DNA of 64,000 nt from Sphingomonadaceae bacterium (GTDB taxonomy: Bacteria; Pseudomonadota; Alphaproteobacteria; Sphingomonadales; Sphingomonadaceae), in assembly GCA_016742125.1 (NCBI GenBank), contig JACVCM010000001.1:44533-108532 (forward strand). The letters run 5' to 3'. The notes beneath the pieces were generated by a model. The model was not told the DNA's origin, did no database searches, and saw only the letters and a list, made by a program, of their open reading frames with translations. This document shows positions 42,258 to 49,918 of this stretch, piece after piece. The position numbers were made by a program, and so were the translations under genes. Each line of letters opens with the position of its first letter. The first letter of the stretch is position 1.

Positions 42258-43640
42258 TCAATTCTGCGCCTTGCCCTTAACTGGTTTTTCGGCCAGCTTC
42301 ATGGTCTTCGATCCCAGCCGGGTAAGAGTTTCCATCGCATAATGCAGCTGAAAATCCTCGATGCCCTTGGCCTTCAATTGCTCAGCAGTCATCGCAAAGC
42401 GCGGATCGTCGGCGATATCTTCTTCCAGTTCCTTCGCGTCATCCTGCATCTCGTTGATGAGGTGACGACGCAGGTCGGATTCGCGGATCGCGATGCGCTT
42501 CTTGTAATCGGGATCGGACAGTTGCGGCACCTGAATGTCGGGCTTGATCCCGCCTTCCTGCACCGAGCGACCCGATGGCAAATGATAGCGTGCGACCGTC
42601 AGGCGAAGGCCGGTATCGCGGGTCAGCGGAAGCACATTCTGGACCGATCCCTTGCCGAAGCTGCGCTCGCCCATCACCAGACCGCGATGATGATCCTGCA
42701 GTGCCCCGGCAACGATTTCCGAGGCGGATGCAGAGCCGGCGTCGACCAGCACAATGATCGGCGCGCCGCCGGTCACGTCACCCGGGATGGCGCGTTCGGC
42801 CCACCAGCGTTCGATATCGCGCTTGTCCCGGCCACGTTCGGAAACGATTTCGCCGCTGGACAGAAATGCGTCGGAAACGGCAACGGCCTCATCCAATATG
42901 CCGCCGGGGTTTGAACGCAGGTCGACAATATAACCCAGCGGCTTTCCGCCGAGCGATTTCTTGATGCCCGTCACAGCGGCAACGACATCGGCGCCGGTCT
43001 GTTCGGAGAATCCGGTAATGGTGATCACACCTATGCGGTCCTTTACCTCCCACTGTACAGGCTTCAGATCGATAATGGCGCGGGTAACGGTCACGTCGAA
43101 CGGGGCGTCGCGTCCCGGACGGACGATGGTGAGTCTGATCGAGGTGCCGGGCTCACCGCGCATGGCATCTACCGCTTCGTCCAGAGTGCCGCCAAAAATC
43201 AGCTTGCCATCGAGATGGGTGATATAGTCGCCCGACTTGATGCCTGCCTTGTCTGCCGGTGTGTCCTTGGTCGGGGCAATGACCTTTACCGCTTGATCCT
43301 CCAGCGTTACCGACAGGCCCAGACCACCATATTCGCCGTCGATCTGTGTCTGCAACGTACTGAAATCGGACTTGTTGAGGAAGCCGCTGTGTGGATCGAG
43401 GCTTGCCAGCATGCCCTGAATCGCACCTTCCATAAGCTGCTTGTCGTCGACCTTGTCGACATAGCTCGACTTCACTTTCTTGTAGACCGCCAGAAACTGC
43501 TCAAGTTCGCGAATCTGATCGGCCTGCAATTGCGAGGCCGATTTTTGCTGTGCCGACTGCGCGAGCAGCACTGTCGCGGGCACCGAAAGCGCCAGAGCGA
43601 TGGCCAGGGTGGAAGGCAGCAGGCGGTTTTTCATCAACAT
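42258..43640 (-). CDS. Carboxy-terminal processing S41 peptidase
   Basis: A secreted or periplasmic C-terminal processing protease of the CtpA type, 460 residues. The order is a signal peptide (to about residue 28), a helical linker, a PDZ domain (about 100-180; YGGLGLSVTLEDQ ... GIKSGDYITHLDGK), and the S41 catalytic core with Ser in DAGSASASEIVAGAL and Lys in GERSFGKGSVQ. The C-terminal part is basic. It follows the EnvC-type gene on the same strand and may control peptidoglycan hydrolases by proteolysis, as CtpA does in other Gram-negatives. Confidence 0.92.
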   Translation of the reverse strand: MLMKNRLLPSTLAIALALSVPATVLLAQSAQQKSASQLQADQIRELEQFLAVYKKVKSSYVDKVDDKQLMEGAIQGMLASLDPHSGFLNKSDFSTLQTQIDGEYGGLGLSVTLEDQAVKVIAPTKDTPADKAGIKSGDYITHLDGKLIFGGTLDEAVDAMRGEPGTSIRLTIVRPGRDAPFDVTVTRAIIDLKPVQWEVKDRIGVITITGFSEQTGADVVAAVTGIKKSLGGKPLGYIVDLRSNPGGILDEAVAVSDAFLSSGEIVSERGRDKRDIERWWAERAIPGDVTGGAPIIVLVDAGSASASEIVAGALQDHHRGLVMGERSFGKGSVQNVLPLTRDTGLRLTVARYHLPSGRSVQEGGIKPDIQVPQLSDPDYKKRIAIRESDLRRHLINEMQDDAKELEEDIADDPRFAMTAEQLKAKGIEDFQLHYAMETLTRLGSKTMKLAEKPVKGKAQN

Positions 43641-43733
43641 ATCCAGTCCTTGTGTCAGGATGAGTCGTATATCGCGCCTGAACGCATGGTGAAAGCGTGT
43701 TTACCACGAACATTAAATGCCACCCGACGAGCG

Positions 43734-44888
43734 TCAGCCAAGCAAAGCCGCGATGTCCATGACGCGTCCATTTTTACGCAGTTCGACGCCAATTTCCCGC
43801 TCTTCATCACCCGATGTGCCCAGCACGGCCCCTTGGTCAACCGACTGACCTTTTGAGACCCGAACTGCGGCCAGATTGGTGATCAGCGTGTTCCAGCCAT
43901 TGCCATGTTCGATGATGATAATCTGGCCATAGCTGCGATAACGTCCGGCATATGTCACCCTGCCTGCCGCCGGGGCCACGATTGGTGATGAGGCGGCGGC
44001 GTTCATGCGTATACCGCGATCGCGGTAGCCGGTGCTGGTGAGCTCGTTGAAACCCGAAACCACATCCCCACGTACAGGCAGGATATAGGCTTTGGGCCCG
44101 TCAGCCTGTTGTGCTCCGGCATCGCGACGGAGTGCCGGTCCGTCGAGAGCCGCGAGTTCGGCGGCTTTCTCACTGCTCAGGCGCAGCGTATCGATCCTGC
44201 CGACTATATCACGCGCACGTTCGCCCTGCGCGATGGCCTGTTCGAATTCGATCGCAGCATCCGCCGACAGTTCCCCGGCCCTGCCGCGCGCATTGCCTTC
44301 CAGACGCGCCAGTGCCGCGCGGCGTCCCTGCAGGCGGCTGCGCGCATCGCGGAGGGACTTGAGCGCGACAAGTTCCTGTGATCGCAACTCGTTCTGCACC
44401 GCGATCTGCTGACGCAAAGCCGACGTCCGTCGGACGATTTCCGGCTGCACGGTCGCCATGACGGCGCGCAGATGGATATAGTCTTCCCGGCTCCCGCGTT
44501 GCGCCATCATCAACGCCGTTGGGCGGCTGGTCATCTGCTGGAGCGCAGCATTGAGCCGAAGCACCGGTTCGCTTTCGCGTCCCAGCCGGGATTGCTGCGT
44601 CCTTTGACGACGGGCAATAATGGCGATGCGCGCATTGGCAGCTTCGATCTGCGCTTCTGCTGCGGCGATATCGGCGGTCAGCACCGCCCGTTGTGTCACG
44701 ATCCGGTCCGCAGCATTTTCTGCGTTGCTGGCTTCCTGACGCAACAATTCGCTACGCCGTTCGGCTTTCAGTGCCTTTTCCTTGGCATCGCGCAACGCCT
44801 GTTGCTGGACATCGCCCTGCGCCATCAGGGCACCGGCTACACCTATTGGTGCGAGTCCCAGCATCAAGACGGTAAGGCCAAAGCGCAT
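43734..44888 (-). CDS. Murein hydrolase activator, EnvC-like degenerate LytM protein
   Basis: A 384-residue exported protein: signal peptide (to about 23), long coiled coils (about 25-245), and a C-terminal LytM (M23) domain. The domain lacks all metal ligands: the usual HRGID position reads DRGIR, the central YxHL reads ITNL, and the final HLHFE reads IGVEL. This is what EnvC and related activators show; they do not cut peptidoglycan but switch on amidases at division sites. GGAAGGA before the ATG supports 44888. It lies between rlmH and ctpA in a conserved leftward run. Confidence 0.88.
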   Translation of the reverse strand: MRFGLTVLMLGLAPIGVAGALMAQGDVQQQALRDAKEKALKAERRSELLRQEASNAENAADRIVTQRAVLTADIAAAEAQIEAANARIAIIARRQRTQQSRLGRESEPVLRLNAALQQMTSRPTALMMAQRGSREDYIHLRAVMATVQPEIVRRTSALRQQIAVQNELRSQELVALKSLRDARSRLQGRRAALARLEGNARGRAGELSADAAIEFEQAIAQGERARDIVGRIDTLRLSSEKAAELAALDGPALRRDAGAQQADGPKAYILPVRGDVVSGFNELTSTGYRDRGIRMNAAASSPIVAPAAGRVTYAGRYRSYGQIIIIEHGNGWNTLITNLAAVRVSKGQSVDQGAVLGTSGDEEREIGVELRKNGRVMDIAALLG

Positions 44889-44892
44889 CCCG

Positions 44893-45321
44893 CTATCCTT
44901 CCCTATGATAGGGGTGGTTGGCAATGATCGACGTGGCACGAAACAATTGTTCGGCCAGCATCGCGCGCGCCATCAAATGCGGCCAGGTCGCCTTTCCAAA
45001 AGCAATGAGCTTGTCCGCGCTGGCCCGCTCGGCATCGCCGAAGCCGTCCGCCGCGCCGATCAGGAAGCGTACCTCGCGCACGCCATCGTCCCGCCAACGC
45101 TCGAGCAGGCGCGCCAGTTCGACCGAGCCAAGCTGCTCGCCCTTTTCATCCAGGATAATAGTTTTGAACGGGGCATCTGACGCTGGCAGTTCCCCGCCCC
45201 GGTCGGGCAGTTCGCAATGCTTTACCGGCCAGCTAATCCTTTTCAAATAACGCTCGACCAGGTCAGCCTCGGGCGAGCGGCCAATCTTGCCGCGCGCGAT
45301 GATATGCAGGCGCATCGCCAT
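44893..45321 (-). CDS. rlmH: 23S rRNA (pseudouridine1915-N3)-methyltransferase
   Basis: A SPOUT-class methyltransferase that modifies pseudouridine 1915 of 23S rRNA in assembled ribosomes. The 142 residues begin MAMRLHIIARGKIGRSPEADLVERYLKR and include the AdoMet knot FLIGAADGFGDAERASADKLIAFGKATWPHLMARAMLAEQLFRA. ATG 45315 is a near alternative. AGGGCG lies before 45321. The gene follows rsfS, the usual partner (rsfS-rlmH). Confidence 0.95.
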   Translation of the reverse strand: MAMRLHIIARGKIGRSPEADLVERYLKRISWPVKHCELPDRGGELPASDAPFKTIILDEKGEQLGSVELARLLERWRDDGVREVRFLIGAADGFGDAERASADKLIAFGKATWPHLMARAMLAEQLFRATSIIANHPYHREG

Positions 45322-45339
45322 CTGCGCCCTGCGAAGCTT

Positions 45340-45735
45340 TTAGGCCGTCGCGACTTCAGGCGCGTCGCCAAAGGCCCACATGCGTTCCAGATTGTAGAAG
45401 CTGCGGACTTCGGGCCGGAACAGGTGGACGATCACATCCTCGGCATCGATCAGCACCCAGTCGGCCGACGGCAGGCCCTCGATCCGCGCAGCGCGGCCAG
45501 CCTGTTTGATTCGTTCGGCGAGCTTCTGCGCCATCGATGCCACCTGCCGCGACGAGCGACCGGATGCGACCACCATATGGTCGGCGATATTGCTTTTGCC
45601 TTCGAGTGGGATTGTGACCACCTCCTGCGCCTGATCGTCGTCGAGCGACTTGAGGATGAGTTCATGGAGCTTCTCAGGGCTCAATGTGGGTCCCTTGGCC
45701 TTTGCGGGGGCGGGGACGGATGCGGTGTCTATCAA
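45340..45735 (-). CDS. rsfS: Ribosome silencing factor
   Basis: RsfS binds L14 of the 50S subunit and blocks subunit joining in starved cells. The 131 residues contain the conserved core KSLDDDQAQEVVTIPLEGKSNIADHMVVASGRSSRQVASMAQKL and WVLIDAEDVIVHLFRPEVRSFYNLERMW. The N-terminal 20 residues are a flexible Ala/Pro/Lys extension. It lies between nadD and rlmH. Confidence 0.95.
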   Translation of the reverse strand: MIDTASVPAPAKAKGPTLSPEKLHELILKSLDDDQAQEVVTIPLEGKSNIADHMVVASGRSSRQVASMAQKLAERIKQAGRAARIEGLPSADWVLIDAEDVIVHLFRPEVRSFYNLERMWAFGDAPEVATA

Positions 45736-45744
45736 ATCTGCTCC

Positions 45745-46407
45745 TTAGGACACGAGTTTGCGGGTAACGCCATCACGCGTTGCCATGTTCCGGTATCGCT
45801 GAAACCAATATGGGTCGGCGCGGCGTATTGCGGTTGCCGAACGCGGATCTGGACGAAAGCGCAAAAAGACAAGCGCTGGCGTACTCCACTTTGTCCAGTG
45901 ATGACGCTGATCCGGACGCCGGACAAACCGTCTGAACCAGGCCATTGCGGGTCCCGCAATAGCATTCGCATCATAGCCGGGTCTGGCAACAACTGCAATC
46001 GGCATCAGCCGTGATATGTCACGCCAGCGTTTCCAGTGATGAAATTGCAACAGATTGTCCGTGCCCATGATCCAGATAAAATGCGTTTTGGGGTAGCGCG
46101 CGACGATTTTACGCAAGGTGTCGATAGTATAGACCGTGCCGAGTTCGCGTTCGATGGCGGTGGCCTTGATCGGGCTGCGGCGTGCCTGCGCCCTGGCCGA
46201 AGCAAGGCGTGCCGACAGCAATGCCATGTCCTTCTTGGGCTTCAGCGGATTGCCGGGCGATACCATCCACCAATATTCATCCAGATGGAGCGCATCGATG
46301 GCAAACAGGCTGACCGCCCGATGCCCGCCATGCGCGGGATTGAACGAGCCGCCCATCAGGCCAACGGTTTTCAAGGGCGCGTCTGTCCCTGTCCGTGGAC
46401 CAGCCAT
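45745..46407 (-). CDS. nadD: Nicotinate-nucleotide adenylyltransferase
   Basis: Forms deamido-NAD from nicotinate mononucleotide and ATP. The 220 residues show GLMGGSFNPAHGGHRAVS (the adenylyltransferase GxFxPxHxGH motif), WWMVSPGNPLKPKK, IWIMGTDNLLQFHHWKRW and a late RSATAIRR (the ISSTxIR equivalent). The 5' end overlaps proA by 37 nt, so it is likely coupled to it. Confidence 0.94.
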   Translation of the reverse strand: MAGPRTGTDAPLKTVGLMGGSFNPAHGGHRAVSLFAIDALHLDEYWWMVSPGNPLKPKKDMALLSARLASARAQARRSPIKATAIERELGTVYTIDTLRKIVARYPKTHFIWIMGTDNLLQFHHWKRWRDISRLMPIAVVARPGYDANAIAGPAMAWFRRFVRRPDQRHHWTKWSTPALVFLRFRPDPRSATAIRRADPYWFQRYRNMATRDGVTRKLVS

Positions 46408-47624
46408 TTGTAGGTCGTTAGTCCTTCCAGTGCGACCGGTCCGCGCGCATGCAGCCTGCCTGTCGCGATCCCGATCTCTGCGCCCAGCCCGAATTCGCCG
46501 CCGTCGGCATATTGGGTGGAGGCATTGTGCATGACAATGGCGCTGTCGACTTCGGCGAGAAACCGCGCTGCAACGGCTTCATTGCTGGTGATGATCGCAT
46601 CGGTGTGGTGCGATCCGTGGCGTGTGATATGCTCCATCGCGTCTTCGGGGCCGGCAACGATGCGGGCGGAAATGACCGAGTCGAGATATTCGGTATCCCA
46701 GTCGTCCGCATCGGCCGATACCGCCCGCGCGTCGAGCTCCATGAGCACATCGTCAGCGCGCACCTCGCATCCGGCGTCGAGCAAGGCCGCTACTAGCTCG
46801 CCGGGGGCGGCATAATCCTGATCGATCAACAGCGTTTCGGTTGCGCCGCAAATGCCCGTCCGGCGCATCTTGGCATTGATGACGACAGCCTTCGCCATCG
46901 CCGGGTCGGCGTCCCTGTGGATATAGGTGTGGCAGATGCCGTCGAGATGCGCGAGCACCGGCACGCGCGCCTCATCCTGTACGCGCGCCACCAGCGACTT
47001 GCCGCCGCGCGGGATGATCATGTCGATGGCGCCCTGCGCGCGGAGCATGGCACCCACCGCCGCGCGATCCTGCGTCGGGACGATCTGCACCGCGTCTGCG
47101 GGGAGACCCGCAGCGGTGATGCCATCGACCATCGCCGCATGGATGGCGCGGTTGCTGTTCACCGCCTCGCTACCGCCGCGCAGGATGACTGCATTGCCCG
47201 ACCGCAAGCCGAGCGCCGCCGCGTCAGCGGTCACATTAGGACGACTTTCGTAGATTATGCCAAGAACCCCGACCGGAACGCGGACCCGTTCCATGACAAG
47301 GCCGTTGGCTTGTGTGCGGCGGTCGATAATCTGTCCCACGGGATCGGCGAGCGTCGCGACCTGCTCGACCGCAGCGGCAACGGCTGCAACACGGCCTTCG
47401 TCGAGCTTGAGCCGATCGAGCATCGCAGCGGACAGGCCGGACCTGGCACCCGCCTCCATATCGATGCCATTCGCAGCAATGATTTCAGCCATGCGTGTGC
47501 GAAGCGCCGCCGCGGCGCGTTTCAGCGCTTCGGACTTTGCTGCGTCACCTGCCTGCGCCAACAGCCGGGCAGCCCCGCGCGCGCGCGCGGCCATATCCTT
47601 CACAAGAGTTTCGGTGTCGGTCAT
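46371..47624 (-). CDS. proA: Gamma-glutamyl phosphate reductase
   Basis: The second enzyme of proline synthesis; reduces gamma-glutamyl phosphate to glutamate semialdehyde with NADPH. The 417 residues belong to the aldehyde dehydrogenase superfamily. They carry the NAD-binding strings GIIYESRPNVTADAAALGLRSGNAVILRGG, the catalytic Cys in RRTGICGATETLL, and GLGAEIGIATGRLHARGPV near the C-terminus. It heads the leftward run proA-nadD-rsfS-rlmH-envC-ctpA. proB is not in the window. Confidence 0.95.
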   Translation of the reverse strand: MTDTETLVKDMAARARGAARLLAQAGDAAKSEALKRAAAALRTRMAEIIAANGIDMEAGARSGLSAAMLDRLKLDEGRVAAVAAAVEQVATLADPVGQIIDRRTQANGLVMERVRVPVGVLGIIYESRPNVTADAAALGLRSGNAVILRGGSEAVNSNRAIHAAMVDGITAAGLPADAVQIVPTQDRAAVGAMLRAQGAIDMIIPRGGKSLVARVQDEARVPVLAHLDGICHTYIHRDADPAMAKAVVINAKMRRTGICGATETLLIDQDYAAPGELVAALLDAGCEVRADDVLMELDARAVSADADDWDTEYLDSVISARIVAGPEDAMEHITRHGSHHTDAIITSNEAVAARFLAEVDSAIVMHNASTQYADGGEFGLGAEIGIATGRLHARGPVALEGLTTYKWLVHGQGQTRP

Positions 47625-47825
47625 CGAACCGTCCCTAGAGAAATGGCGGAAAAAGGGGAAGTAGCGTGTCGGAAAACTGCATTCCCGCCTGCAACCAAAA
47701 GCGAATCGGCAGAAATGCGCTGTTTTTATTGGATTTTATTTTCGCGTGTAGGATGAGATGTTGGAATCACGCGCGTATTTTAACCATGTAGATATCGTTT
47801 TCCACAACTCACCGTGCGACTCGCC

Positions 47826-47842
47826 CGACTCGTCACGAGTCG
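47826..47842. promoter_or_regulatory. 17-bp palindrome upstream of the M23 peptidase gene
   Basis: CGACTCGTCACGAGTCG: two 8-nt half-sites around one base. A further CGACTCG lies immediately upstream (47816-47822), giving tandem half-sites. It sits 72 nt before the GTG of the M23 gene in the 289-nt divergent gap from proA. It may be an operator for either gene. I cannot name the regulator. Confidence 0.4.
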
Positions 47843-47913
47843 CCCAAAACCGATTCGCAAGGCTTTTGTTCCTCTGCTAGGCGCGCTGCACAAATTAAAA
47901 AACGGGGTGGGTC

Positions 47914-49098
47914 GTGTCGCTACAGACCAGAATGACCGGTTGGAAAAACCGGATCGCTGGATGGTTTATTGACCGCGAATTTTTCATGCGGGCCAATGGC
48001 CAAGTCCGGTTTTTGAAGATTTCTGCGCAGTTGCAACGTCGTGTTGCAGGATCGTTCGCGCTCGTCGTCGGCGCATGGCTTATGGTCACTCTGGGCATGG
48101 CGGTCAATCAGGTCAGCGTATCTATGGAACGCATGGCGCTGAGCGAGAAGGAAGCGAAGATCGAATCCGCTGAAGAACGGGTCGCCACCTATCGCGGTTC
48201 CATAGAAGAAGTCACAGCCGACCTTGAGCGGCGCCAGAAAATGCTCGAATCCTTGAGCGAACAATATCTCGACGAATTGCCTGCCGAAGCGGCAGCCGCA
48301 ATGCCCGCCACTGGCGAAGAGGACGAGGCGGCCAGAACGATCGGCGCGCTTATCCCCGAAGCGGCCGGGCTTGCGCAGATCGAAGCCCGCCAGATCCGCT
48401 TCGCCGAAGTCATGACCCGTGTTGCACAAGCGCGTACCAGAAAGGCGGAATCGGCCATCCGCCAGTTCGGCCTGAATCCCGATATACTGGCGCGTCAGGC
48501 GAGCGCTGCGCAGGGTGGTCCGTTCGAATCATTTTTCGGTACATCGAAAAAGGATGTTCGCGATCCGCGCTTTACCAGATTGGCCGCCTCGCTGGGACGT
48601 ATGGACGCGATGGAGCGGGCGCTTGCCGCGATTCCTACATCGATGCCAGCCGCTGTTATGATGATGTCGAGCGGCTTCGGTTATCGCAGCGATCCCTTCA
48701 CCGGCGGCGCGGCCATGCACAATGGCCTCGATTTCAAGGGCCCGATCGGAACACCGATCTTTGCGGCTGCTGAGGGCAAGGTCACCTCTGTGGGTTCGCA
48801 GGGCGGCTATGGCAACACTGTCGAAATCACCCATGCTAACGGTCTGGTAACCCGTTACGCGCATTTGTCGGGTTTCAACGTTCGCAATGGCCAAAAGGTC
48901 GATCGCGGTGTACAGATCGGACGGATGGGGAGTACCGGACGATCGACCGGTAGCCATTTGCATTTCGAAGTTCGCCTGAACGGGCAGGCCATAAACCCGC
49001 GCAAATTCCTGGAGGCAAATTCCGATGTTCTCGAAATCCAAGCCATCGCCGGAGGTCGCACCGATGATCCCGCAGAACGCACATTCGCAAAGAGGTAA
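47914..49098 (+). CDS. Membrane-anchored M23 (LytM) peptidoglycan endopeptidase
   Basis: A 394-residue peptidoglycan endopeptidase. A short cytoplasmic part and one membrane helix (about residues 46-66) precede a coiled-coil region (67-180) and a complete LytM domain with zinc ligands His269 and Asp273 (MHNGLDF) and His350 (SHLHFEV), plus His317 and His348. It starts at GTG 47914 after GGGGTGG. The bactofilin gene begins inside its 3' end (74-nt overlap). Pairs of an anchored M23 enzyme and a bactofilin are known to shape the cell wall locally in other bacteria. Confidence 0.9.
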   Translation: MSLQTRMTGWKNRIAGWFIDREFFMRANGQVRFLKISAQLQRRVAGSFALVVGAWLMVTLGMAVNQVSVSMERMALSEKEAKIESAEERVATYRGSIEEVTADLERRQKMLESLSEQYLDELPAEAAAAMPATGEEDEAARTIGALIPEAAGLAQIEARQIRFAEVMTRVAQARTRKAESAIRQFGLNPDILARQASAAQGGPFESFFGTSKKDVRDPRFTRLAASLGRMDAMERALAAIPTSMPAAVMMMSSGFGYRSDPFTGGAAMHNGLDFKGPIGTPIFAAAEGKVTSVGSQGGYGNTVEITHANGLVTRYAHLSGFNVRNGQKVDRGVQIGRMGSTGRSTGSHLHFEVRLNGQAINPRKFLEANSDVLEIQAIAGGRTDDPAERTFAKR

Positions 49099-49519
49099 TG
49101 GCCGCATGGCAAATTCAGGTCATACATTTTCGATCATCGCATCCGACGTGGAAATCGTCGGAAATCTGACCGCGCGGGTCGACCTGCACATCGACGGCAA
49201 GGTCCAGGGCGATGTCACCTGCGGCAGCCTTGTCCAGGGCGAAGGCAGTGTGATTGCGGGGAAGGTCACTGCGGAAGCCGCGAAATTGTCGGGCAAGGTC
49301 GAAGGCTCGATCGAAGCCAATGACCTGGTGATCGAAGCCAGTGCCCGCATTATCGGTGACGTTGTCTACAACAATCTCACCATCGCGCCGGGTGGCCAGG
49401 TGGAGGGCAAGTTCAAGCACAAGTCGTCGAACGGCGTTCCTAGCATCGCCCGCACGACCGTTGATGTCAGCAAGGTTGCCGATCCGCTGATACTTGGATC
49501 TGAATCGAAGGTTGCCTGA
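49025..49519 (+). CDS. Bactofilin
   Basis: A 164-residue bactofilin (DUF583): after a short N-terminal tail, about 110 residues of right-handed beta-helix repeats, such as FSIIASDVEIVGNLTARVDL, HIDGKVQGDVTCGSLVQGEG, GKVTAEAAKLSGKVEGSIEA and GDVVYNNLTIAPGGQVEGKF. Bactofilins polymerise without nucleotide under the inner membrane and recruit wall enzymes. ATG 49025 has a GGAGG at 49011-49015. A later ATG at 49106 is possible but lacks comparable spacing. The long overlap with the M23 gene suggests coupled synthesis. Confidence 0.9.
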   Translation: MFSKSKPSPEVAPMIPQNAHSQRGNGRMANSGHTFSIIASDVEIVGNLTARVDLHIDGKVQGDVTCGSLVQGEGSVIAGKVTAEAAKLSGKVEGSIEANDLVIEASARIIGDVVYNNLTIAPGGQVEGKFKHKSSNGVPSIARTTVDVSKVADPLILGSESKVA

Positions 49520-49724
49520 CGGCAGCATTCGCTTTCCTGCAGACGCAGTATAATTCCTACAACATTTGCGCACATTGACGGTGCGCGCCCAATGACGGTC
49601 GGCGCGGAAGCGTGGCGGTAGCTCGCTACCGGCTGACGAGAACCATCTCGCTATATGGCGATTTGTGGGAAAGTGTAATCTGCACCCGTCCTGCAAGCTA
49701 ATACCGCGCAACAACTTAAACGCG

Positions 49725-49791
49725 GGTTCCCCTTCGCGCCCTCGCGCCCTTCGCATGAAATCCTCTACGCCTCTGCGCCTCTGCGTGAACC
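49725..49791. repeat. GC-rich short-tandem repeat element (CGCAGAGG type)
   Basis: The 67-nt element runs from GGTTC to GAACC. On the minus strand it contains CGCAGAGG-CGCAGAGG-CGTAGAGG and then a related GCGAAGGG-CGCGAGGG-CGCGAAGGG series. The form is that of dispersed 'CGCAGAGGCGCAGAG' elements known in many bacterial genomes. It lies in the 400-nt bactofilin-amtB gap and abuts the amtB terminator. The rest of that gap (49520-49724) shows no gene. Confidence 0.65.
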
Positions 49792-49831
49792 AAAAAACAA
49801 AATCGGCCCGAACCATTGCTGGTCCGGGCCG
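49791..49831 (-). terminator. Intrinsic terminator of glnK-amtB
   Basis: On the minus strand CGGCCCG-G-ACCA, loop, TGGT-T-CGGGCCG (49831-49804; one internal mismatch) is followed by ATTTTGTTTTTTG. It lies about 90 nt beyond the amtB stop. Confidence 0.88.
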
Positions 49832-49866
49832 TAAGGCGGATGTTCGCGGGAGGAACATCGGGAGGA

Positions 49867-49902
49867 GGCGGGGCATTAAAGGAGAGGAGAGAATGCCCCG
49901 CC
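49867..49902. other. 11-bp inverted repeat just after amtB
   Basis: GGCGGGGCATT (49867-49877) and AATGCCCCGCC (49892-49902) pair perfectly around a purine-only loop (AAAGGAGAGGAGAG). A smaller hairpin, GATGTTC/GAACATC, lies next to it (49839-49859). With the terminator at 49791 this makes three hairpins in a row in the 3' region of the amtB transcript. Confidence 0.55.
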
Positions 49903-49918
49903 GCCAAGCTTGTCAAAC

